Positions 30,924 to 39,106 of a stretch of DNA of 64,000 bases are shown in pieces. The stretch comes from Vibrio mimicus (lineage in GTDB: Bacteria; Pseudomonadota; Gammaproteobacteria; Enterobacterales; Vibrionaceae). Where the stretch lies: assembly GCF_019048845.1 (NCBI RefSeq), contig NZ_CP077426.1, positions 1,287,501 through 1,351,500 on the forward strand, given 5' to 3'. The position numbers and the translations under genes were made by a program. The notes below the pieces were generated by a model that saw only the letters and a program-made list of their open reading frames with translations, was not told where the DNA came from and did no database searches. Positions within the stretch are counted from its first letter, which is position 1; each line of letters starts with the position of its first letter.

Positions 30924-31108
30924 TGGGGTGGGTATTGCTACTTACAATATTTTCTCAAGGCCAAAGCTCAATGACCAGCCTTGTTTTTTCTGACTACAAA
31001 TCCTGCATGGATGCTGGTTACAAGCTTAAAGAGGCAGCTAACAAGCGCAGCGATTTATTTAAGCACACAATTAACTACGACTGCATAAATGTTATCGGGC
31101 TTAAATAA
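30923..31108 (+). CDS. Small possibly exported protein
   Basis: A 61-residue protein. The start MGWVLLLTIFSQGQSSM resembles a signal sequence, and two Cys follow (SCMDAGY, YDCINV). Its ATG overlaps the preceding stop by one base. Function is unknown. Confidence 0.5.
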   Translation: MGWVLLLTIFSQGQSSMTSLVFSDYKSCMDAGYKLKEAANKRSDLFKHTINYDCINVIGLK

Positions 31109-31122
31109 ACAGTGAGTAAATT

Positions 31123-31320
31123 ATGAAAACATCATTAATAGCAAGACCATTCTATCCAGCGGTGAGTTTTCATGAAGAAAACCCATACCAACCAGTAAAG
31201 CCAATAATAGATACTGACATACTCATTGCTTACGCAAAATCAACGCAATTTGTAGGTAAATTTTTACAAAATTTATCACGCAGGAAACACAATGAAAATA
31301 ACCCACCGTCCCAAGGGTAG
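31123..31320 (+). CDS. Hypothetical phage protein
   Basis: A 65-residue protein with a Pro-rich first half and a basic end. It overlaps the next small gene by 29 bases in another frame. No family recognised. Confidence 0.4.
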   Translation: MKTSLIARPFYPAVSFHEENPYQPVKPIIDTDILIAYAKSTQFVGKFLQNLSRRKHNENNPPSQG

Positions 31321-31465
31321 CATGTGCGCCAACTGCAAAGGCCTGAGCTCAGACCATAAGCAACACCACTGCCCTAGCCGTGATCAATTCAAAACCATGC
31401 AGCCAATAGGAAAAGACAGTGACGGCGTGATAGTCGTCCGCTGCAAAAGCTACGATAAGATGTGA
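31292..31465 (+). CDS. Small zinc-ribbon-like protein
   Basis: A 57-residue protein starting MKITHRPKGSMCANCKG. A CxxC near residue 12 plus a His/Cys pair (HHCPS) and a late Cys suggest a zinc-binding fold. AGGA lies upstream. Too short for routine calling. Confidence 0.5.
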   Translation: MKITHRPKGSMCANCKGLSSDHKQHHCPSRDQFKTMQPIGKDSDGVIVVRCKSYDKM

Positions 31466-31473
31466 GGCACATC

Positions 31474-31668
31474 ATGACAAACATCCAAATCATCCTAACC
31501 ATCTCCATCGCACTTAACGCTCTGTTCCTGAGCTGGCTGATTTACCAAAAAAGCATTATCGACAATCTTACTTTGCAAAGAGATACGCTGTTCAGTTTCT
31601 TGCGCTCAAAAAAGTGCTGCACCCAAAACAAACCAACCGGAGAAATCAATGAGCAAGGAAAAAATTGA
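31474..31668 (+). CDS. Small membrane protein
   Basis: A 64-residue protein with an N-terminal membrane helix (IILTISIALNALFLSWLIY) and a basic cytoplasmic part with a Cys pair (KKCCTQN). It overlaps the MazG-like gene by 20 bases. Confidence 0.5.
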   Translation: MTNIQIILTISIALNALFLSWLIYQKSIIDNLTLQRDTLFSFLRSKKCCTQNKPTGEINEQGKN

Positions 31669-32050
31669 ACAACTGACAAAGTTGCACATGTCGAGTGGCG
31701 TTATTGAGCAAGTAATCTCTGAAATGGTTTTTCAAGATATGAAATGGGGAGAGAGCAGAGCCCTAAACAATCACGTTTGGGACTCCATTTTAAGCGAAGA
31801 GGTTGGCGAGGTAAGCGAAGAGGCCGTTTTAGTATGGAATGCCAAGCTAGGCATAAAAAATGGCTTTGCTTCAAAGTTCACCCTTGAGCAGCAAACCGAA
31901 AAGCTGAGGGCCGAACTGGTACAAGTGGCCGCTGTCGCCATCCAGTGGATAGAGGCGATTGATCGAGATTTTATGGCGATTGCAAACGTTCATGCTGAAA
32001 TTCAGCATAAAGACCAGTATGGGAAAGGCGATGATCATTCACGGTGTTGA
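31649..32050 (+). CDS. MazG-like nucleotide pyrophosphohydrolase
   Basis: A 133-residue all-helical protein. The motif ILSEEVGEVSEEAVL (EExxE) and the later LRAELVQVAAVAIQWIEAI (second metal-binding helix) match the MazG/DUF550 family. Such enzymes hydrolyse nucleoside triphosphates; phage versions can affect ppGpp or nucleotide pools. The next gene starts inside its 3' end. Confidence 0.75.
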   Translation: MSKEKIEQLTKLHMSSGVIEQVISEMVFQDMKWGESRALNNHVWDSILSEEVGEVSEEAVLVWNAKLGIKNGFASKFTLEQQTEKLRAELVQVAAVAIQWIEAIDRDFMAIANVHAEIQHKDQYGKGDDHSRC

Positions 32051-32390
32051 AATATCAAAAGGTTTGATAGTAGATCAGCCTTGGATTGACCTGATTCTTG
32101 ATGGTCAAAAGTGTTGGGAAATGAGAAGCCATGCAACTCATTTTCGAGGTGACTTTGCCTTAATTCAAAAGGGTACTGGCCACATCGTTGGCTTATCAAC
32201 TTTAATCGACTCGTTAGCGCCTCTATCTACAAATGAATTAGCGGTCTATTCAGAAAAACATAGAGTGGATTATCAATCCCAACCAGAACTCATCAAGTGG
32301 AACACTCCGTGGGTTCTAGATAACTCAAGAAGAATTGAACCAGTACCTTACAAGCATAAACAAGGTGCGGTTATCTGGGTAAACCTATAA
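32031..32390 (+). CDS. ASCH-domain protein
   Basis: A 119-residue protein of the ASCH (PUA-like) fold: GLIVDQPWIDLILDGQKCWEMRS at the start, then GDFALIQKGTGHIVGLSTLID and a final KHKQGAVIWVNL. ASCH proteins bind RNA or modified nucleosides, and some are amidohydrolases or nucleases. The start at 32031 has GGAAAGG upstream. It overlaps the MazG-like gene by 20 bases, so the two are coupled. Confidence 0.8.
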   Translation: MIIHGVEISKGLIVDQPWIDLILDGQKCWEMRSHATHFRGDFALIQKGTGHIVGLSTLIDSLAPLSTNELAVYSEKHRVDYQSQPELIKWNTPWVLDNSRRIEPVPYKHKQGAVIWVNL

Positions 32391-32405
32391 CGAGGGAATA
32401 TCGTG

Positions 32406-33014
32406 ATGCAAACATATACTTTAAAAATGAGTGGCTTAACGCTTGAAGAAGCAAAAGAGCTAGCTGAAAATGGTTCAACTTTCATGTGGGCTAAAGAGGG
32501 AGATGACATTGTTGCCTATCCATCATCCCATGAACATCCTGCTGTAATTTCGAAAGAGAAAGAAATCTGGCGCGCTACACCTCCACAAGAGCAGGGCTTG
32601 TATTGGCATTGGTCTGGCAGTGTTGATTGCGCCCATTTGCTTTCGGTGCTCTATTCAGGTAGTAAGAAAGAATACTTTGTAAGCATTGGGCAGTACGGAA
32701 TAACAAAAGCGATCTTCTGTAGTGAATATGGCGGATTTTGGGCAAGTTGCCCACAACCAGAGTTGCCAATAGGCTATGGAAATGACTACGATGAGAAATA
32801 CATAGAAGCACTAGAAAAGCAGGTCGAAATTCTTGCGCATCATCTTCAAATTGTTTGCTTAGATGTAGAAGCATTACCTTCACATCAAGAAATTTATGGA
32901 AATGGTGCTTACGAAATGATTAAACGTCTTGAAGCACTTTGGGAAACTAAAATATCTGCAGATAAAGTTATCGGTGAGCACTTTGAAATAATGAATGGAT
33001 TTAAAGGTGATTGA
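32406..33014 (+). CDS. Hypothetical phage protein
   Basis: A 202-residue alpha/beta protein starting MQTYTLKMSGLTLEEAKELAE, with GAGGGA upstream. The middle has a Trp/Gly-rich region (GLYWHWSGSVDCAHLLSVLYSG) and a GYGNDYDEKYIEALEKQVEIL coiled segment. No family recognised. Confidence 0.5.
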   Translation: MQTYTLKMSGLTLEEAKELAENGSTFMWAKEGDDIVAYPSSHEHPAVISKEKEIWRATPPQEQGLYWHWSGSVDCAHLLSVLYSGSKKEYFVSIGQYGITKAIFCSEYGGFWASCPQPELPIGYGNDYDEKYIEALEKQVEILAHHLQIVCLDVEALPSHQEIYGNGAYEMIKRLEALWETKISADKVIGEHFEIMNGFKGD

Positions 33015-33052
33015 TCGATAGGAAAATTGCAAAAATAAAAATGGAGTTACCT

Positions 33053-33244
33053 ATGCCAATTGACTTTACCGATGGCAATAAGCCAAACCAAGAAATACCA
33101 AAACCACCTGGAGCTAGAGTTATAAATAATGGAACCTCTAGCATAGAAGATGGATTTAATCACTTTTGTGCTGGTGTTATATCTGGTTTTGTAATCGGTG
33201 TTTTTACCGCTATGGTTATCTTAAATTTAGTTAACGGTGGATAA
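33053..33244 (+). CDS. Small membrane protein
   Basis: A 63-residue protein starting MPIDFTDGNK with GGAG seven bases upstream. One C-terminal membrane helix (GVISGFVIGVFTAMVILNL) is preceded by a polar part. It overlaps no conserved gene and ends just before the AlpA-like gene. Confidence 0.5.
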   Translation: MPIDFTDGNKPNQEIPKPPGARVINNGTSSIEDGFNHFCAGVISGFVIGVFTAMVILNLVNGG

Positions 33245-33245
33245 A

Positions 33246-33443
33246 ATGAAAGTGATCAGACTAAAAGAGGTTATTGAGTTAACCGGCTTGTCAAAATCAT
33301 CAATTTACCGAATGGCTGGGGATGATAAGTTTCCCAAGCCACTCAGCCTAGGCGCAAGAAGCGTAGGCTGGATCGAGTCAGAGGTGACTCAGTGGCTTGC
33401 TGAAAAACTCGGCGCCAGAAATCAGCAAAAGAAAATCGCTTAA
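33246..33443 (+). CDS. AlpA-family regulator / excisionase
   Basis: A 65-residue MerR-like helix-turn-helix protein: KEVIELTGLSKSSIYRM, then DDKFPKPLSLGARSVGWIESEV and QWLAEKL, a textbook AlpA pattern. AlpA and its relatives activate or direct excision by P4-type integrases. Its stop overlaps the convergent integrase stop by four bases. Confidence 0.9.
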   Translation: MKVIRLKEVIELTGLSKSSIYRMAGDDKFPKPLSLGARSVGWIESEVTQWLAEKLGARNQQKKIA

Positions 33444-34690
33444 TCCCTTTCTCCTACCACTCTAAGCGACTTATATCCTGTCACCGAAAAGGTACCGTAG
33501 CTCGCTTTCTCTATATGGTCACTCCACCAGCATAACAATGTGCGCCGCCGTTCTAGGTAGGTAGCTCGGTTATATGCCTTTCTTACCGCATTTCGCTCAA
33601 CGTGAGCGAGTGACGCCTCAATAATGTCAGAATCAAAACCCTGCTCATTGAGCGTGGTTGATGCCAGCGCACGCAATCCGTGCGCTGTGGTTCTTCCTTT
33701 AAAACCAATTCTCGATAACGCTTTATTAATACTTTCTGCATCCGTGCAGCGCTTTGGATCTCGGATAGATGGAAATACAAATTCGCGATGGCCAGTCAGT
33801 GGCTTGAGCATTTCAAGAATCGCCATTGTCTGTGGCGTGAGTGGTACCTCATGCGCGCGCTTCATCTTCATGCGTTCTGCAGGAATAACCCATAGCTGCT
33901 TATCCATATCTATTTCAGCCCAAGTTGCCCCAGCTGCTTCGTTTGGCCGCGTCATTGTATGTAGCTGCCACTCAATAAGGCATTTCGTTGTGATCGCCAT
34001 GTTTGCCGCGCCTATGGCCTGCAAAAGCTCAGGCAACTCTTCCGGTGAAAGCGCATCCATATGCTTGACCATTGGCTTACGGAACGCTTCAGTAATTCCA
34101 GTTAATGGATTGGCGTGGATAATTCCAACGTTAACGCAATACGTCATGACTTCATTCATTAGCTGAGCTGTGCGCTTGATAGTCTCTAAATGCCCAGCTT
34201 TCTCAACCGGCTTTAATGCGGATATAGCCATTGGCGCGGTAATTTTTGAAACTGGAATTTTACCAAGAGAGGGGAAGACATAGAGCTCAAGCTTGCGCCA
34301 GTTGCCTTCGATCGTCTTTTCTTTGAGTCGATGCCGCTTTGTGTCCATCCACAATTCAGCGACCGCTTGAAAGGTATTGCCCATTTCACTACTTGATTTG
34401 GCCTTTTGCTCAGCCTTAAGCAGTTGAGGATCGATGTTTTCAGCGATCATCTTGCGAATTTCTGCAGCTTTATCTCTCGCATCCGCGAGCGAAACGTCAG
34501 GATATGATCCCAATCCGGAGAAAGTAGGCTTTCCAGTTGCCGGCTTAATGTAACGACACTCCCAAGCTTTGAACCCACTTGTTCTCACAAGAAGATAAAG
34601 CCCATTGCCATCACTCAAGCGGTAAGGTTTGTCTTTTGGTTTAGCGTTCGCGACTTCCTTTACAGTAAGCGCGTTTCTCAATCTTGCCAT
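33440..34690 (-). CDS. Site-specific tyrosine integrase, P4 type
   Basis: A 416-residue integrase. The N-terminal arm-binding part is DUF4102-like (ALTVKEVANAKPKDKPYRLSDGNGLYLLV). The catalytic half has Arg in TMTRPNEAAGATWAEID, the HGLRALASTTLNEQG box, a late His in LAHVERNAVRKAY and the nucleophile Tyr in that same segment. The start MARLRNALT is preferred over the ATG at 34714. The gene points away from tRNA-Ser, next to its 3' end, as expected for integration there. Confidence 0.95.
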   Translation of the reverse strand: MARLRNALTVKEVANAKPKDKPYRLSDGNGLYLLVRTSGFKAWECRYIKPATGKPTFSGLGSYPDVSLADARDKAAEIRKMIAENIDPQLLKAEQKAKSSSEMGNTFQAVAELWMDTKRHRLKEKTIEGNWRKLELYVFPSLGKIPVSKITAPMAISALKPVEKAGHLETIKRTAQLMNEVMTYCVNVGIIHANPLTGITEAFRKPMVKHMDALSPEELPELLQAIGAANMAITTKCLIEWQLHTMTRPNEAAGATWAEIDMDKQLWVIPAERMKMKRAHEVPLTPQTMAILEMLKPLTGHREFVFPSIRDPKRCTDAESINKALSRIGFKGRTTAHGLRALASTTLNEQGFDSDIIEASLAHVERNAVRKAYNRATYLERRRTLLCWWSDHIEKASYGTFSVTGYKSLRVVGERD

Positions 34691-35009
34691 TGCCAGCCCC
34701 AAAGTATATTTCAAAACCTCAAATCGTGCTCCTTTGAAAAACGGTTTATTTCTAAAAACACCCTTTAAAGATAGCGACTTACAGAATGTATATGCCGTTT
34801 AAAGTAATGTTTTTCATCTTTCAAAGTTGCGTGAAATTAGGCCTAAATGTATATTTCTGATTGGGCTAGTATAGAAATATACACTTAAACATACAATAAT
34901 GACTGAGTTTTAGCGGGTCTTTTGAGACTTCCTGAGACTAACAAAAGTCAGTATTTGCGGCGTGTGTCAGATAAAATGAAGCCTCTTGATACTTCAAGAG
35001 GCTTGAATG
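34691..35009. other. Integrase-tRNA interval with repeats (arm-site candidates)
   Basis: About 320 bases without a gene. An 11-base inverted repeat TGTATATTTCT (34848-34858) and AGAAATATACA (34873-34883) spans 14 bases, and TGTATAT recurs near 34788. Four CTTTNAAAG-like elements lie between 34730 and 34830. These are candidate integrase arm, excisionase or operator sites. The region ends in the tRNA-Ser terminator. Confidence 0.45.
34979..35004 (-). terminator. Terminator after tRNA-Ser
   Basis: AAGCCTCTTGA pairs with TCAAGAGGCTT (11 pairs, four-base loop). On the minus strand it is followed by CATTTTAT. It begins five bases after the CCA end of tRNA-Ser. Confidence 0.75.
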
Positions 35010-35097
35010 TGGCGGTGAGTGAGAGATTCGAACTCTCGATACGTTGCCGTATACACACTTTCCAGGCGTGCTCCTTCAGCCACTCGGACAACTCACC
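35010..35097 (-). tRNA. tRNA-Ser (GGA), prophage attachment site
   Basis: An 88-base class II tRNA with acceptor GGTGAGT/ACTCACC, anticodon loop CTGGAAA (anticodon GGA), a long variable arm and TTCGAAT. CCA is encoded. It is nearly identical to E. coli serW/serX. The integrase gene lies next to its 3' end, so the att core is predicted within the 3' half (about 35010-35060), with a direct repeat at the other prophage end outside the window. Confidence 0.97.
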
Positions 35098-35564
35098 GAA
35101 TCGTTAACCGCTTGGCTAACGAGGCGCTAATTTAATGATTCTCCTGTGGATGGTCAAGCAGAAATCCGAAAAAAACTCGCGCATTGAGTGCGTTTGCTTA
35201 CAAAGTAGCTGGAGTGGGTAAAATTACATCAATATCGATGCAAAAGTGGTCGTGTCTGAACGAACTTCGAACGGCAATTCTTTACGATTCCCTTCCTACT
35301 TGAAGCACCTATTGCGCAAATTTTTTCAGATAAAATTTGTCATTCACTTACCGCCTACCTGTAACACCAAATTGTTTGGGGTTCTAAGTTAACACACCTT
35401 TGTTATCCGTTGGTTTCAGTATGTTGTTCATTTTGTTTTTAAATGTTGCTTTTGAATTTATTTGCTTACTGTGGTCACAGTTTAATAATGGGAAAAGTAC
35501 ATTCCCTTGAAGGTTGCATTTCACATATAGGAAAATTCTCCCATATTATTCACTCTTTGGGAAA
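35098..35564. other. Intergenic region between tRNA-Ser and rpiR
   Basis: No gene is seen. A strong promoter for the tRNA lies at 35129-35157. The rest is AT-rich and should hold the rpiR promoter, which I cannot place with confidence. Confidence 0.5.
35129..35157 (-). promoter_or_regulatory. Promoter of tRNA-Ser
   Basis: Minus strand TTGACC (35157-35152), 17-base spacer, TAAATT (35134-35129), followed by a GC-rich discriminator (AGCGCC), typical of stable-RNA promoters under stringent control. Confidence 0.8.
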
Positions 35565-36422
35565 ATGATGAATAAGCAAGTGTTTATTAGTAATGTCAAT
35601 AATTTAAAATCAATGACTCCTGCAGAGAAATTGATTATTGAATATTTCATTAAAAATTACACCATGCTGCCATTTGCGAAAATGGATGAGCTTTGCCAAC
35701 AAATGGGGGTTGGTAAAGCAACGCTCGGCCGGTTTTTAAATAGACTAGGTTTTGACGGGTTTATTGAATTTAAGAAAAGAGTTTCTGAAGAATTAGTACA
35801 AGAGTTGACTACGCCAATTGATCGTTGTAGTAATTTTAATCTTCAGAGTCCTTATGATGAACTTATAAAAAATCATTACCAGGAGATGCTTTCCAATCTT
35901 GAATCAACCTATCAACTGCTCCAATCTGATGACTTTTCTTTGGCAATTCAGCATTTACTGAACCCACAAGGTAAGCTTTACATTATGGGTAGTGCCTCAG
36001 CAGAAGCATTGGCTAACTATTTCTACCTTCTAGCGCGTTATTTAAGAAAGGATGTGATTTTTCTAAAAGCCGATCCTTCCACCTTGCCTCATCAATTAGT
36101 GGATGTTGATGAGGCCGATACGTTATTTGCCATTTCATACCACCGTTTTTCCAACATTACGATTCGTTGTGTGCGTTGGTTTAAACAGAATGGAGGAAAA
36201 GTAATTCTGCTAACTGATCAGCAGGTTAATCCATTTGTTGCTTATAGTGATATTCAATTTACGGCAGAAAGCCATAGCGATGGATTATTTAATAATCGAA
36301 CATCAGGATTTTCTATTATTGAGGCCTTGATAAAGGGAATGTCGATAACCAACGATAAAGATAAACGATTCCGAAGAATTGAAGATACTTTTAATGATTT
36401 CCAAATTTTCAAAGAAAGTTAA
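35565..36422 (+). CDS. RpiR/MurR-family transcriptional regulator
   Basis: A 285-residue regulator with an N-terminal RpiR helix-turn-helix (TPAEKLIIEYFIKNYTM, MDELCQQMGVGKATLGRFLNRL) and a C-terminal SIS sugar-phosphate-type domain (GKLYIMGSASAEALANYF, ADTLFAISYHRFSNI). The start MMNKQ has GGGAAA upstream. It precedes dcuC-pepT-pepE in the same orientation and probably controls them in response to an unknown ligand. Its DNA is AT-rich compared with the genes downstream. Confidence 0.9.
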   Translation: MMNKQVFISNVNNLKSMTPAEKLIIEYFIKNYTMLPFAKMDELCQQMGVGKATLGRFLNRLGFDGFIEFKKRVSEELVQELTTPIDRCSNFNLQSPYDELIKNHYQEMLSNLESTYQLLQSDDFSLAIQHLLNPQGKLYIMGSASAEALANYFYLLARYLRKDVIFLKADPSTLPHQLVDVDEADTLFAISYHRFSNITIRCVRWFKQNGGKVILLTDQQVNPFVAYSDIQFTAESHSDGLFNNRTSGFSIIEALIKGMSITNDKDKRFRRIEDTFNDFQIFKES

Positions 36423-36482
36423 TAAAACATAAAAAACTAGTCAGTTATTTTAATAAGCCTAATTAAACAAATGAGGTGTAAG

Positions 36483-37844
36483 ATGATTACATACTTAGCG
36501 ATACCTATTATTTTTCTTGTTGGGTATTTTTTTATTAAAAAATATAATACTCAGGCAGTTTTACTGCTTTCCGGTTTATTTATGATCATGCTAGGCGTGA
36601 TTAATGGTGATGCGGATTTTATGCCCAAAGGAGGCAAGCCAACCGGCTCCATTATTGTTGACTTTTTTGAAATTATTCATGTCATTGCTTCTTCGACTCT
36701 AGCCAAATTGGGTTTGATTATTATGGCTGTCGGTGGCTTTTCAAAATACATGAGCCATATCGGTGCTGCTAACGCTATGGTACAAATGGCAACCAAGCCG
36801 CTCTCATACATCAAAAACCCGTATTTGGTTTTAGCCATGGCGTATATTACGGGGCAATTGATCAATATCTTTATTCCAAGTGCAACAGGCTTATCATTAC
36901 TGTTGTTAGTCGCTATGTACCCAGTTCTCGTTGGGGTGGGATGTAACCCTGCGGCAGCCGCGGCGGTAGTGGCTACCACGGGTTGCTTGGATTTAGGCCC
37001 TGCATCTTCGGCGGCGAACAAAGCGGCAGAGGTGTCGGGTATTGATGTAGCAACCTATTTTGTTAGCTATCAATTGCAGGTTTCTATCGCTGCTATGGTG
37101 GTTATTGCGAGTTTGCATTTTGTCTGCCAACGCTATTTTGACCGTAAAGATGCAGAGAAAGGCGTGCAGAGTGAGTTCAATATTCAAGAAAAAGAACAAC
37201 GTGTTGTACCTAAGTGGTTTGCCATCTTCCCCGTATTACCTTTGATGCTGCTCCTGACTTTCAGCCAATTTGGCATTGATACGATCACCATGAATGTGGT
37301 GACAGCAATGTTCATTGCACTGTTTGTCTCTATGCTATTTGATTACCTTTTAACGCGTGATGGTAAAACGGTTGCCGCTTCTTTGCGTGTCTATCTCGAT
37401 GGTATGGGTGGCGTGTTTGCAAGCGTGGTGAGCTTGATCATAGCAGCCCAAGTGTTTGTTACTGGCTTAGAAACTATCGGCTTTATCAGCCTACTACTGG
37501 ATTCAGCATCAAGTTTAGGCTTTGGTTACATCGCTATGGTTTTGGTACTGGTATCCATTATTGTGCTGGTGACTTTGCTTTCAGGCTCAGGCAATGCTTC
37601 TTTCTTTAGCTTCTCTAACCTTGCTCCAGAAGTGGCTTCACAAGTCGGCGCTCCGATTGCGGCGGTGGCGATGCCAATGCAGCTTGCTTCAGGCTTAATG
37701 CGTTCAGCATCGCCGGTTGCCGGGGTCATTATCGCGTGTGCGGCAGTGGCCAATGTGTCACCGATTGAACTTGCCAAGCGTACCGTTATTCCGATGTTAG
37801 GTGGACTGGTCACGGTTCTTCTGGCGTCACAACTGTTTATTTAG
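36483..37844 (+). CDS. dcuC: C4-dicarboxylate transporter, DcuC family
   Basis: A 453-residue inner-membrane transporter with about 12 segments. Family segments include IIMAVGGFSKYMSHIGA, QLINIFIPSATGLSLLLL, and GSGNASFFSFSNLAPEV. DcuC mainly exports succinate in exchange for fumarate or aspartate during anaerobic growth. Beside two peptidases, it may instead move products of aspartyl-peptide breakdown. ATG 36483 has GAGGTG upstream. PepT follows after nine bases. Confidence 0.85.
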   Translation: MITYLAIPIIFLVGYFFIKKYNTQAVLLLSGLFMIMLGVINGDADFMPKGGKPTGSIIVDFFEIIHVIASSTLAKLGLIIMAVGGFSKYMSHIGAANAMVQMATKPLSYIKNPYLVLAMAYITGQLINIFIPSATGLSLLLLVAMYPVLVGVGCNPAAAAAVVATTGCLDLGPASSAANKAAEVSGIDVATYFVSYQLQVSIAAMVVIASLHFVCQRYFDRKDAEKGVQSEFNIQEKEQRVVPKWFAIFPVLPLMLLLTFSQFGIDTITMNVVTAMFIALFVSMLFDYLLTRDGKTVAASLRVYLDGMGGVFASVVSLIIAAQVFVTGLETIGFISLLLDSASSLGFGYIAMVLVLVSIIVLVTLLSGSGNASFFSFSNLAPEVASQVGAPIAAVAMPMQLASGLMRSASPVAGVIIACAAVANVSPIELAKRTVIPMLGGLVTVLLASQLFI

Positions 37845-37853
37845 GAGGCGATC

Positions 37854-39086
37854 ATGAATATTGTTGAACGATTTATTGGTTATACCGAAATCAATACCAC
37901 AACAGATCGGCTCAAAGGGGCGCAAGGGGTGATGCCGTCATCACCCGGCCAAAGGGTGTTAGCACAACAATTGGCACGTGAATTAGAACAACTGGGCTTG
38001 GTGGATGTGCAGGTTGCCGATACGGCAATTGTTACCGCAACACTACCAGCCAATATTGAACATGAAGCCCCTACAGTTGCGTTTTTCGCCCATTTAGATA
38101 CCAGTGCAGAGCAATCCAACGATACGCGGGCGCAGATTAAGCGGCATGATCAGGACGCGATCTGTCTGAATGAAGAGCTGGGCATTTATCTGCGTGAGAG
38201 TGAATTTCCTGATTTGGCCGCATACCGAGGCCAAGACATTCTGGTAACGGATGGAACGAGCTTGTTGGGTGCGGATGATAAAGCAGCGATCGCTGCGATT
38301 ATGGACGCATTACAGTATTTTCAAGCGCATCCAGAGCAGAAACACGGCACGGTAAAAGTGGCTTTTTTACCGGATGAAGAACAGGGCTTAAGAGGGGCTA
38401 AAGCCTTTGATGTGCAAACTTTCAATGCGGATTTCGGCTTCACGTTGGATTGCTGTGGCATTGGCGAGTTTGTGTGTGAAAACTGGAATGCCGGTGATGT
38501 GGTGGTGACCTTCACAGGCCAGTCAGCACATCCCATGTCGGCCAAAGGTAAGCTGAAAAACTCGTTACTGATGGCACATAAATTTATTGCCATGCTGCCC
38601 GCTGGCGAAGCACCGGAATACACGGAAGGCCGAGAAGGGTATTACTGGGTCAAAGAGCTCAAAGGAAATAGTGCGAAAACCGTGTTGAATCTGGATGTGC
38701 GTGATTTTACTCAGGAAGGATACCAACAGCGGATGCGTTTTTTACAAAGCCTGGCGGAGAGTTGTCAGCAATTGTGGGGCGGTGGTGTAGACATCCAACT
38801 CAGCAATCGCTACGAAAACGTAGCCAACAGCTTACAAGAGGATCGTTTTGGGATTTTGGAGATTGCCAAGCAAGCCTATCAGCGTAACGGTATTGAGATG
38901 AAAGCCATTCCGATGCGTGGCGGCTACGATGGTGCAGTGCTATCGCAAAAAGGCTTACCTTGTCCAAATCTGTTCACGGGCGCACATAACTTCCACTCGA
39001 TTTATGAGTATCTTCCTGTTCAGTCTCTTTATGCCGCCAGTGCGGTAGTGCAAGACATCATTCGTTTAACCAGTGAAAAGCAGTGA
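37854..39086 (+). CDS. pepT: Peptidase T (tripeptidase)
   Basis: A 410-residue M20 zinc aminopeptidase that removes the N-terminal residue of tripeptides in the cytoplasm. Metal ligands are visible in FFAHLDTSAE, LLGADDKAAIA (catalytic Asp and bridging Asp), PDEEQGLRGA (catalytic Glu) and the final FTGAHNFHSIYEY (His). The length is normal. It overlaps the region before pepE and forms an operon with dcuC. Confidence 0.95.
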   Translation: MNIVERFIGYTEINTTTDRLKGAQGVMPSSPGQRVLAQQLARELEQLGLVDVQVADTAIVTATLPANIEHEAPTVAFFAHLDTSAEQSNDTRAQIKRHDQDAICLNEELGIYLRESEFPDLAAYRGQDILVTDGTSLLGADDKAAIAAIMDALQYFQAHPEQKHGTVKVAFLPDEEQGLRGAKAFDVQTFNADFGFTLDCCGIGEFVCENWNAGDVVVTFTGQSAHPMSAKGKLKNSLLMAHKFIAMLPAGEAPEYTEGREGYYWVKELKGNSAKTVLNLDVRDFTQEGYQQRMRFLQSLAESCQQLWGGGVDIQLSNRYENVANSLQEDRFGILEIAKQAYQRNGIEMKAIPMRGGYDGAVLSQKGLPCPNLFTGAHNFHSIYEYLPVQSLYAASAVVQDIIRLTSEKQ

Positions 39087-39106
39087 AATTACGGAGAACA
39101 AACATT

